Assembly (NCBI GenBank): GCA_963920575.1
Contig: OY986970.1
Coordinates: forward strand, 19,230,170 to 19,294,169
Source: Narthecium ossifragum
Taxonomy: Eukaryota; Streptophyta; Magnoliopsida; Dioscoreales; Nartheciaceae
Length of the DNA: 64,000 bases
Direction of reading: 5' to 3'
Shown: one piece after another, positions 33,915-44,000 of the stretch
How the letters are laid out: the number at the start of each line of letters is the position of its first letter
Numbering within the stretch: the first letter of the stretch is position 1
Position numbers and translations under genes: made by a program
Notes under the pieces: model-generated
The model's database searches: none
What the model was told of the DNA's origin: nothing
Seen by the model: only the letters and a program-made list of their open reading frames with translations

Positions 33915-36791
33915 ATGTCATTTTTTAGCTGTGAGATTATTCATGGAGGTCAGTTATGCAAGGGTCAACCTTGCTTATATAAAGGAGGGGAAAGTCATGT
34001 GTTTGACAACTGTGATGCTGATGAATTTGGGTTGATAGAGTTGAAGGACATGTTACAGCAGTTGACGTGCAATAGTTTTAAGAATATATGGTACAGAGAT
34101 CCTTTGAGTTCTAATGGTAGAGGTTGGAAAGCTTTAAATACTGATAAGGATGTTTTGGATATGGCTATGTATGCTAGTGAGATTGGATCAATCTCGGTAT
34201 ATGTTGAACATGACAGTCTAAGTCCAAATGTTCATGTGGATGATGTGCCAGTGACTGAGGCTAATGCAAAATGTCCTGAAGACTTTGTAGATGAGACAGA
34301 TGTTGAGGGTCCTTGTCAGGTGGATACTGATAGTGACTCTGATCATGTGCCTTATGATCCAGATGTAGAGAGTAGCAATGCTGAGGAAGATGATGAGGGC
34401 AATGAACATTACACCAACATAAACATTGATATAAATTATTTTGGTAAAGGCTTGGGGAAGGCTGGGAAGGCACAACAACAAGAAGCTGAAGATCAAAACA
34501 ATGGGGGTGGAGGAGATCAAAGCACTAAGGGAGCAGCAAGATTTGGAGATGAAGCATGTGAGGAATCTGATTACTTACCTAGTGATGAACTCATTAGTCT
34601 AGATGGCTCATCAGATGAGGAGAAGGATAAACAGAAAGACAAATTTCCAGTCTTTAGAGAGGCTACTGATATGGCTGGGGACATCCAACCAAAACTGGGA
34701 ATGTTATTCCCTAATGCAAAAGTGTTCAAGGATTACATAAAAGAATATGGAGTGAAAGGTGGATATGGGATAACCTTCAAGAAAAATGCCCATAATAGAG
34801 TAACAGCAGTGTGCAAAGAAGGTTGCCCTTGGAGGGTACATGCTTCACCAATCCAGGGAGAATCTACTTTCCAGATTAAAACTTTGGATGACACACATAC
34901 ATGCAGCAGAACTCATCAGAATAGGCTTGTGACAGCCTCTTGGCTATCAAAGAAATACAAGGATGACTTTAGGATTGACCCAACAATGAAACTGAGTAAG
35001 TTCCAACATGTAGTGAAGAGGGACTATTTGTTAGATATCAACAGTATGCTTGCTTGGAGAGCTAGGAACAAAGCCAGACAACACTATGAGGGGGATTTTG
35101 CAGAGCAATATAGCAGGATCAGAGACTATTGCCAGGAACTTATGAGGAGCAATCCTGGGAGTACATGCAAGGTGATGGTGGATAGGAAAGGCAGCTATGC
35201 AGTTTTCCAGAGGGTCTACATTTGTCTCCAAGCATGCAAAGAAGGTTTTGTTGCTGCCTGTAGACCTATCATAGGATTGGATGGCTGTCATCTAAAAGGT
35301 CCATGTGGAGGTCAATTATTGGCTGCCATTGGGAAGGATGGCAATGACAAGATGTATCCTATATGTTATGCAGTTGTTGAAGTGGAGAACAAGGACACAT
35401 GGTCTTGGTTTCTTGAGCTACTGATCAATGACATTGGCCCTGTCCAGCAACACCAATGGACCTTTATTACAGATCAACAAAAGGTATGAAGACTTTCATT
35501 CAGTCTAATAACTGTTATTGCACATATTTCATATTATTAATGCAATCATATGTTTTACTGTGTGCAGGAATTAGTTCCTGCACTTTCTGAGTTTATACCT
35601 AATGTAGACCATAGATTTTGTGTGAGACATTTATATGCCAATTTCAAAAAAGTGCACAAGGGGTTGCAGTTGAAACAGTTGATGTGGGTTGCTGCAAAAG
35701 CCACTACCCAGCCCTATTTTGAGATATTAATGAATGAAATTAAGGCCATTGACATTGAAGCCTTCAATTGGCTTGACAAGATGCCAACGAAATGGTGGTG
35801 TAGGCATGCCTTTAGATATTACACAAAAAGTGATTTGTTGGTCAACAATATTTCTGAGTCCTTCAACTCATTTATCTTAGATGCTAGACACAAACCTATC
35901 ATCTCAATGCTTGAGGAGATCATGCTTAAATTGATGACTAGGTTGAGAATCAAGAGAGAGAAGATGTTAGCGTATGAGAATGATGTTTGTCTTAAAATCC
36001 AACAGAAATTGGAGAACGAGAAGTTAGCAACTAGGACTTGGGTCAACCATTACTGTGGTGATAGGAAGTTTGAAATTAGTTATGTGGGAGATAGTTTTGT
36101 TGTTGACTTAAATGCTCACACATGTAGCTGTGGAAAATGGGACTTGACAGGTATACCATGTGCACATGCAATATCATGTATCTGGCATTTAAGAGAAACT
36201 GTAGAGGACTATGTACATGTGTGGTATAGGAAGGAGAAGTATATGCTTGCATATGGCCAATATTTAAAGCCTGTCAATGGACCCAAACTATGGGAAAGGA
36301 CAAATGGTGAACCAATCAAGCCTCCTAAGTATAAAAAAATGCCAAGAAGACCCGAGAAGCTTCGAAGAAGGGAACCTGATGAACCTACAAATGCTAGGAG
36401 TGTCAGAAGGAGGAACACATCTCTCAGGTGCTCAAACTGCATGGATTGGGGCCATAATAGGAGGAGTTGTAAAAAGCCACCAGCTCCTAAGCCTTCAAGG
36501 AACACACAAGGCACAAGTGCTGAATTACCTAGTGAAAATATTGACACAGGGTTTTACCCTAGTGATGGACACAGTGATGCACCAGCAACTGCTTATAGAC
36601 AAAAATTCCCTGTAAGTTCTTGCCTTGAAAAAAACTGTTCTTGTTTCAAAAATTCCCTGATATACCTACTAACTCAATAAATTGTCTTATGTATTTATCT
36701 TGTTGATCAGGTTAGAGGCGCCAAGGGAAGAGGCAGAGGTCTCCAACCAGGGGAAGGCACTTCAGTAAACTATGGAAACATAACATTTTGA
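33915..36791 (+). CDS. MULE transposase (MuDR type), intact
   Basis: Exons 33915-35483, 35568-36611 and 36711-36791, joined by GT-AG introns in frame, give 897 residues with no stop. ATG 33915 is preferred because a TTTGCAG acceptor sits just before it and MSFFSCEIIHGG fits a PB1-like N-terminal domain; ATG 33897 is possible. Domains in order: PB1-like (about 1-100), an acidic linker (Asp/Glu-rich, 115-170), a MuDR DNA-binding domain with CKEGCPWRVHASPI near residue 304, the MULE catalytic core, a SWIM finger CSCGKWDLTGIPCAHAISC, and a CCHC knuckle CSNCMDWGHNRRSC. Catalytic candidates: Asp in GLDGCHLKG, Asp in FITDQQKELVPA, Glu in NNISESFNSF. The C-terminal end is Gly/Arg-rich. The product would act in the nucleus on the TIRs. 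Confidence 0.95.
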
Positions 36792-36875
36792 ATGGAATTA
36801 TTGTCATTATGCAGTTAAAGGCCAGGTCCCCTTTTGAGCATTTTCTGTATTCTATCATTGAATTCAATTATTACT

Positions 36876-37153
36876 CAGTTATGCATCAGATTTGTCTTGT
36901 ATTGACAGGATTGTATTAACATGTTTACAAGAATTGACATGAAACCATACAGTGCATCCTTGCTGACAATTATGTACAAGAGGTAAGTTCCATTCAAGAA
37001 TGTACAACACAGATCAGTTATGCAACAGATTTGTCTTGTATTGACAGGATTGTATTAACATGTTTACAAGAATTGACATGAAACCATACAGTACATCCTT
37101 GCTGACAATTATGTACAAGAGGTAAGTTCCATTCGAGAATGCACAACACAGAT
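36876..37153. repeat. 139-bp tandem duplication between the two MULE genes
   Basis: Copies 36876-37014 and 37015-37153, nearly identical, each starting CAGTTATGCA and containing TTGTCTTGTATTGACAGG and a GAGGTAAGT donor-like site. They lie where the transcripts of the two convergent genes would end or overlap. Confidence 0.88.
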
Positions 37154-37209
37154 CTAGTCAATTGTTCCACATCATCCATACATATATAGGTAGACGCCAA
37201 ATGTGAGTA

Positions 37210-37741
37210 CTACAAATCACACTCTTCAATTGGGCACATGCTCACTATTACAAAAGTGAGTACTACAAATGACACCACAATTGTTAGCCACAAAAAATTC
37301 TCCCTACTTTTCATTTTCTTCAGCTTCACCTCCAGCTTCTTCACCTCCATGGTCCACACTTCAATTATAGCTAGGTCTTCGGCCTCTTTTGCTCTATAGT
37401 TTTCCAGTTCAACCTCCAATTTCTGATTCTTTGCTTCAAGTTCAAGGATCACTGTATTGTCACCTTCACAACATGTATCATTATCAAGTCAGTAAAAGAA
37501 ATTGCATCCTCCATGATCCTGTATAAACCGTGGACATTGATTGATCTTTAACCATGACTTCAAACTCAAAAGATAACCATCAAAATATTGAGGAGTAATG
37601 TGTTTTTTAACAGCTTACATTGTAATTGGCACAACCCAAAAACCTTCTTCCAGGGTTTTTGGTTGTCCAAGATGTTTTCATCCTAGCCTTCTTTCCACAG
37701 TAGCAGGTAGGGAAATTAGAGGGTGAACTACTTGATGGCAT
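37210..37741 (-). pseudogene. GRF-type zinc finger protein in the MULE, one stop codon
   Basis: Minus-strand exons 37741-37619 and 37518-37210, joined by a GT-AG intron. The start MPSSSSPSNFP lies about 25 bases inside the right TIR, so that TIR would be its promoter. The zf-GRF domain reads CYCGKKARMKTSWTTKNPGR, then RFLGCANYN, then across the junction DHGGCNFF. A coiled coil (ILELEAKNQKLEVELENYRA) and a C-terminal membrane segment (FLWLTIVVSFVVLTFVIVSM) follow, about 143 codons in all. A single TGA (37491-37489) stands after GGCNFFY where the family has Trp, so this copy would make only about 50 residues unless read through or differently spliced. GRF fingers bind nucleic acid in other proteins; its role here is unknown. 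Confidence 0.8.
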
Positions 37742-37765
37742 TCTAAGCCAAATGAATACTATTAG

Positions 37766-38223
37766 AGAGCTGTCGGTGGGCAAAAGATGCAATGCATCTA
37801 CAAACATGGACAAGAAGATAGGAAAAAGAAGCTTTGAAGGTGTGATCCCATTGGGATCCTCAGACTTGGCTGCGGGGTGGGAACGTGGCTTCGAAGAGGA
37901 CGGCTTGCAACGGGATCGAAGCCCTTGAACCCTCCCGGAGCTGAAGATCCGATGGCCGGCCGGCGAGATCACCAAATCACCCCTCCGGAAACCCCGACAC
38001 GAGAACCCTAACCCCCAATCCTCCCGCGGCCGTTTAAAGCCCCGGCAACTTGTCACGTGACGGGCACGTGACAAGTAGCCGTTAGGATGGCAAACGGCCA
38101 TCGGGGCTTTGACTCGGATTGTTATGTTTTAACAAGTCCAGGGTCTTAGTTGTTAAAATTGAAAGTATAGGGCCTTAATCGTTAATTTGGTAAAACTTAA
38201 GGGTACTAAATGATAATTTACCC
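37766..38223 (-). repeat. Right terminal inverted repeat of the MULE
   Basis: Reverse complement of 33089-33568. It has the same double G-box palindrome at 38048-38076 and ends in CCC just before the TAAAAGTTA duplication. The GRF-type gene reads out of it. Confidence 0.93.
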
Positions 38224-38232
38224 TAAAAGTTA

Positions 38233-39670
38233 TTTCGTTCTGGAGTTTGGCTGAAGAACAAGAATAAAGAAGTAATGATTAATTGGGATAAGAAAATGGT
38301 GTTTGAATGAAAAAGTAGGAATATGAATATGGATTAATGAGGTGGAAAGTAAATTTCACTTTTGAATTTTTTATGTGACATATTGGTAGTTTAATTAATA
38401 ATATGATAATACATATAATATTCATATGGTTTTAATAAATTTCTTAATAATATGATAATACATATAATATGATAAAGCATATGATTTAATTAATAATATA
38501 TTCATGTTTTATTAATATTATGATGCATATATTCTCCTTAAACTTCTGAATAAATTATTCGACATAATCAACAGGAATATATTATAATAAAGTATAATAT
38601 TACCACCCCACCTGTCCTGTTCAACGCCTCCACCGACGAATCCCTCTTATATCAATGCCTGGTTATTTGTCATCTCCAGTCGACGCCCACTCCTCTGCCA
38701 TCATCGGCATCGATATCTAGCCGTCATCCACGGATCGTATGGCTCGGCGGTGTTGAGAGCGTTCTTGCCAGCGCCGTGGCCGCCGACAAAGTATACGTGG
38801 CCTCCACCTATGGCGAGCGCGAAGAAGGATTACATCACCACATGGCATAGCATGATGACGTGGCATGATCATACACATCAACGCATCCCCATGTGGATCC
38901 ATTTATATGAATATAATAATATTTTTATTTTAATATATATTATTAAAATAATATAAAATAAGTAGACATATTGATAGTTTAATTAATCATATGACAATAA
39001 ATATAATATTCATCTTGGCTTTAATCAATTACTTAGTAATATAATAATACATATAATATGATAATGTATATAATTTAATTAATGATATTTTCTCATTTCA
39101 TTAATATTATAATACGAATTTTATAATATTTTGAATTTTATAGATGTCGCTTGAATCCTGTGACAAGATGCTGGAATCCGGAATAGGAACTATTTCAATA
39201 CAGGAATCTGACTTTATCATGGATAGAAATCCTAGAATAGAGAGGTTGTTTGATTGCTATTCCGGAATGCCTGAACCAAACGGGGCTAACGGTTTTCTCG
39301 GTAAAATCTCCCGCGGCATCTGTTTAGATAAAAATGAGCCACCACCCGTGTGTTAAAAGAACTGGCGGTGAATTCTCGAATTTGGGTTTTGCTGTGGAGA
39401 TTTATAGTTGCAAGTTAGGATTATTATCATCAAAAGAAAAGTATTTATTAATCATAAATAATTAGAATTATTCAGATCCATCGATGTCTCAAATGAAAAA
39501 GAAAAAGAAAAAGAAAAAGAAATCATATTATCATCCCACAGAATTCATCGCCCACAAAGTGACCAATTCGATAAAGGATATACACCACACTATCTACTAA
39601 CAGCACATTACACTGCTTTTAATGTTTGACAGTCAAACGCTGATTTGGGTACGTGGGTAAGTACATGCTT
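38233..39670. other. AT-rich region with a direct duplication, no gene
   Basis: Mostly AT-rich. A GC-rich island at about 38600-38900 gives short frames on both strands without known domains. A frame at 39144-39356 (70 codons) follows a TATAG acceptor-like site but matches nothing I recognise. Confidence 0.35.
38377..39115. repeat. Direct repeats of about 150 bp flanking 434 bp
   Basis: 38377-38530 and 38965-39115 share GACATATTG.TAGTTTAATT and the following run of ATATAATAT and GATAATACATATAATATG motifs in the same order. They enclose the GC-rich island. Confidence 0.75.
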
Positions 39671-39818
39671 TTTAATCGATAGATATCTACCAATTGATTC
39701 ACCTAATTCATTGATAGAATGTTCCGATGAATTAGATCAACCAATCAATAGACATCTACCGATTGAATGTATCAATCATCGAATCAATAGAACACCATCA
39801 ATTGATTGATCTAATCTA

Positions 39819-40189
39819 TTTTTTTTTTTTTTTTTGATGAGATGAGCCCGAAGGCTAAGTACATCGCGCTTAACTATGCAAAACTAGGGAAATCAAGACC
39901 ATCCTCCTGTCGCCAGAGGAAGGATACCTGATCCCTTCTACACAATTTAGCAACACCATCGGCCCCACAGTTAACAGCCCTGAAAATAGCAACAAATAAA
40001 ACAGAGTTGAAGCTTTGGACCAGCATCCAAATGCTCCAACCAAACCCGCCTCCATCGTAGGGCACAGGCTGAACCCATTAAGGATGTCAATAGAATCCCG
40101 TGAATCTGATTCAATAACAACTGACTTATACCCCTCTTCATCTGCCCATCGTAGGACACAGGCTGAACCCATTAAGGATGTCAATAGAA
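39819..40189 (-). mobile_element. 5'-truncated LINE tail with RNase H remnant
   Basis: Plus-strand poly-T at 39819-39835 is the poly(A) tail of a minus-strand retroposon. Upstream of it the minus strand encodes pieces of a plant LINE RNase H domain: LRWADEEGYKSVVIESDSRD in one frame, and IFRAVNCGADGVAKLCRR ending in FPSFA-stop in another. It sits in the repeat array, with CTAATCTA and CTAATTTA at its two sides. Confidence 0.75.
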
Positions 40190-40294
40190 CTAATTTATTG
40201 ATAGATGGATTAGATGAATCAATCGATAGACATATTGATTACATGTATCAATCATCGTAGGGCACAGGCTGAACCCATTAAAGATGTCAATAGA
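40053..40294. repeat. 43-bp LINE-derived segment in three copies
   Basis: The segment from CATCGTAGG to GATGTCAATAGA occurs at 40053-40095, 40147-40189 and 40253-40294. The first lies in the LINE fragment; the third is separated from it by array repeats. Confidence 0.85.
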
Positions 40295-40499
40295 TCTAAT
40301 CCATTGATAGATGGATTAGATGAATCAATCGATAGACATACCGATTAAATGTATCAATCATCGAATCAATAGAACACCACCAATTGATTGATCTAATCTA
40401 TTGATAAATGGATTAGATGAATCAATCGATAGACATCTACCAATGGATTTGATAAATCAATTGGTAGTAGACATCTACATATTGAAGGAATGTCCGATG

Positions 40500-41090
40500 T
40501 ACATAATTTTTTTATCCTAAGCAGTCCACACTACGGAGACATGTGAACACACTGTTTAATAGTGTATCACCACACATACAGTACTGTGGTCTAATAAATA
40601 TGATGCATATAGAATTGTCCTTTGATAAGTTTTATAGTCTCCAGTAGAAGACCTGCATAAGAATCCAGAAAGCTGCACACATGCCCATGCCACGATTCCA
40701 ATGGAGAACAAAAACCACATTTTATCTTCCAACCTTGCTATAAAAGAAGTAATACAGCATAATGTGTTCCAGCCGAGATCGAACTATGAATAGTTTTTTG
40801 AACATCTTGGACGGATTGTCCTCTCAAATGACTTTAGGGGACTTGGAAGCACATTAAAGTATTAGCTGCCCCAGCCTCATAATTAACATTCATATAAAGA
40901 GCCCGAAAACAATAGATATATAAGCTGTTATAGCCTTAAGATTTGCAGATTAGTGAGTACTAGGGCTACTAAAATGCCGAACCCATAAGTTTTTGGAACA
41001 TGGAATAGATGTTCCTGCTCGAAGCAGGTTGCTCTGGCCTTACTGCAATTCCGTAGACAGCCATCAGATTTTGTTATGTTTGGTCCAAAA
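40500..41090. other. Downstream of the phosphorylase gene
   Basis: No separate gene. The right part is probably the 3' untranslated region of the phosphorylase mRNA (minus strand). Confidence 0.4.
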
Positions 41091-44000
41091 TCAGGAGGGA
41101 CACCTGCAAGGTTCGATCTTCCATGTTTTCTCGGCATATTCCCTGATCATTCTATCACTGCTGAACCTTCCAGAGCCAGCACAGCTAAGTATGCTCATCT
41201 TTGTCCAATTCTCTTGATCGACAAATGCCCTATCAGCTGCGGCCTGAAGTATGTATGCATAATGTTAGGAACATAATCCAATTTCATATGATTGGATCCT
41301 GGGAGAATAATGCTTAAGAGTGAAGAGGATGACCTGAGCTTCCAGGTAGCTTGGAAAATCATGTCCCAGAAGATAGAAATCACCACCCTCTTCTATCGAG
41401 TCACACAAGGACTTGAAGTAGTCTGCATGACCAAAGTGGCCATCACGCACCATCCTGCCGGTTTTCACATTACATGCAGAGTAAGATACTCTTTCTATCA
41501 TCTTGATGAAGACGTGTGAATAGGGGAAAATCTAGGATCCCAAAATTCTAAATAAACAAAAATTGTTACGGCATGAAAAAAGGATAGCTACTACATCAAT
41601 GCCTATAACCAAGGGTTATCACAGTAAATGGCTAAACCCACATATCATATGCATGTAGCCCCTCGATGGGTGCAAATAAACCTGAAAACCATTTTTCACC
41701 ATTAGCATGTAGTGCATCCTCTACTTCATAGTGAGATAAAACTATAGTCTTGCTATCATTCACCATTATTGGCATCACATGCATCTCCTTGCTTCTTAAG
41801 TGGGTATAAACCTAAGCCCTCACAGGGTATAAACTTGAATTTTGCCACCATTCACCATTTTTCGAATTCTTATACCTACTTACTCCCTAAGTGGGTATAG
41901 ATTCGAGTATTCACACTATACACCACTGTTGGTATTTGGTATATCTACCTTTTCCATAACTGTGTATAAATATTCTGCCACCTTACCATTGTTGGCATCT
42001 AGAACAACCACTCAGTTAATATCAGCCATTCAAACCTGGTCGTTGCATTGAGAATGGCATCATTTACATATCATATGCGTATGAACAAAACAAAGACCCT
42101 CATATAACTCCACCTAAAATAAAGAAAAGACTAATGAGCAACTTATATAACATCTATAGTAGTGTCAAATATGCATTTGTTAAGTTTATAAAAGCTTCTA
42201 CTTCTTATCTTTTATTAATCAACAGCTTGATAGCAAAGCATTTCACATGAAGATATATACTAATCATCACCGAAAGCAAAAACCTAAATTCCAAGAAGAA
42301 ATATAAAACGGAGAAGAAATCTTACATCCGGCATCCTGTACAACTCATTGTAACAATTTGAACATTCACACGAAGAAAAACACTTTGCAAAACACAAGTA
42401 CTCTCAAATCCAACAGCCATGCAAATTCAATCAGATTTGCAGAACAAATCAACAGGAGAGAACATTCTGACAACTCACCTCAAAACACGTGCAAACTGGA
42501 GCGGCACTTTTAGTTCGCCTTTCTCTCGCAGTGCAGTAACTTCATTTATTTTAGCACCACAAATAAACTAGACAAGAGAAAAGTACTTCGGGTGTTAAAT
42601 CCATTCTGCAGTTCTAAACAATTATGACAAACAAATTTACCTAAAATATGAAAACACGTGATGTTTAACAAAAGTTTCAAGTAGACCTTATCTGTTCTCC
42701 AGATTTACACTCACCATATTTTCCTCTCCTATTTCTTCAATGATTTCAATTGTAGACCCATCTGCTGTAGCTAGAAGGACACATCCATTCATCAAAAATT
42801 TCATGCTCCCAGTCCCAGATGCTTCATGACCTGCCGTGCTGCATGCCGAATTTTATGACACAGAAATAAAGAAATTGCACATACTTCAGAAATGCTTTTA
42901 AAACCACAGTATTGTGAAGCTACATCACGAACGCAATTACAGAGGACCCCATGACAACTTTAAACATCAAATGCTCAGAATATAAATTCCCTGACCAGTA
43001 GATGGTTCACTGAGTTAAACGACTTGAGCAGAGACTCACAAGGACGATAATAAGTGAAACTCAAGAGTCATGTCAAACCTTATGTGCTGAGACAGGTCAC
43101 TTCCTGGTATTACTAGTTCAGCAACAGATACATTGTAATCAGGGATGAAAATCTACATACAAAAATGTATTCATTCATCAATTGCCACTGAACATTATGA
43201 GAATAAGTCAGGTAAATGCTCATACAGTCATGTCATGCATTCCAAGATAGAGCAAAACAGTCATGCCATGCATTCCAAGATAGAGCAAAACAGTCATGCC
43301 ATGCATTCCAAAAGAGAAGCACAACAGTTTTTTGGAATGTCACTACTATTCAGGAGAATAGGGGTGTCCAAAACTCCCAAATGGCCCAGCCCGGTTCAGG
43401 TCCGGCCTTGGCCCACTCAGGCCAAAGCTCAGTCTGGCCTGGGTGTTGGCCTTGCTGGACCAAGCTGAACCGGGTTCAAGGCCGGACCAAGGCCTCTTGG
43501 TCAAAATTGGTCAAAATTCCGGTCCGGCCCGGTTTATTCACATGGGCTAGTGACTAATTACTAAAGAGGCCCAAAGCCTCAATCAAACTCAAAGGGTCAC
43601 ATTTTGAACCGTTTGAGGCTTTGTGAATTTCCTCAAATGGTTTTGTGACAGTTTGGTTTCTTTAAAAAACAAATTATTCGTTTTTTAAAAAACTTGTTTT
43701 TGGTTTTTTATTATGGTTAAAAAAAAGCCAAAAATAGGAAAACATTTATTATTTCATTTCCAACCCAAGTTCTATATAAATGAGGACTTTCATCTTATTT
43801 TCAATCACTCAATTTTTCATCAAGCTATCTCACCAAGTGCAACATCAACCTATCTATTCTCTAAATCAAGACTTTCTCTTCTCTTTCTCCTATGACTTCT
43901 TCATCCATCCGCAACTACGATCTCGAGAACGAGATCGAAATTGAAGGAGAAGAATGTGAGAAGGAAGTTGCTTCAACCAATGCCGACGATGATTCAACAC

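Larger units (their letters stand above)
33089..38223 (+). mobile_element. Complete Mutator-like element (MULE), probably autonomous
   Basis: Bounded by a perfect 9-bp target duplication TAAAAGTTA (33080-33088 and 38224-38232), the Mutator hallmark. Long terminal inverted repeats, 33089-33568 and 37766-38223, begin GGGTAAATTA and remain clearly alike over about 460-480 bp. The element is 5135 bp. It holds a transposase gene on the plus strand and a second gene on the minus strand, each reading inward from its own TIR, with their 3' ends facing each other about 420 bases apart. Confidence 0.95.
39675..40480. repeat. Degenerate GATTAGATGAATCAATCGAT array, with a LINE insertion
   Basis: Repeated motifs GATCTAATCTATTGATAG, GGATTAGATGAATCAATCGA and TAGACATCTACC occur on both sides of a retroposon fragment. 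The unit is about 75-105 bases and poorly kept. Confidence 0.7.

Noticed and set aside
35819..36547. Minus-strand frames within the MULE
   Set aside because: Shadows of the transposase coding frame.
43225..43324. 33-bp repeats as a CRISPR-like array
   Set aside because: Repeats abut without spacers, there are only three units, and this is plant intron DNA.
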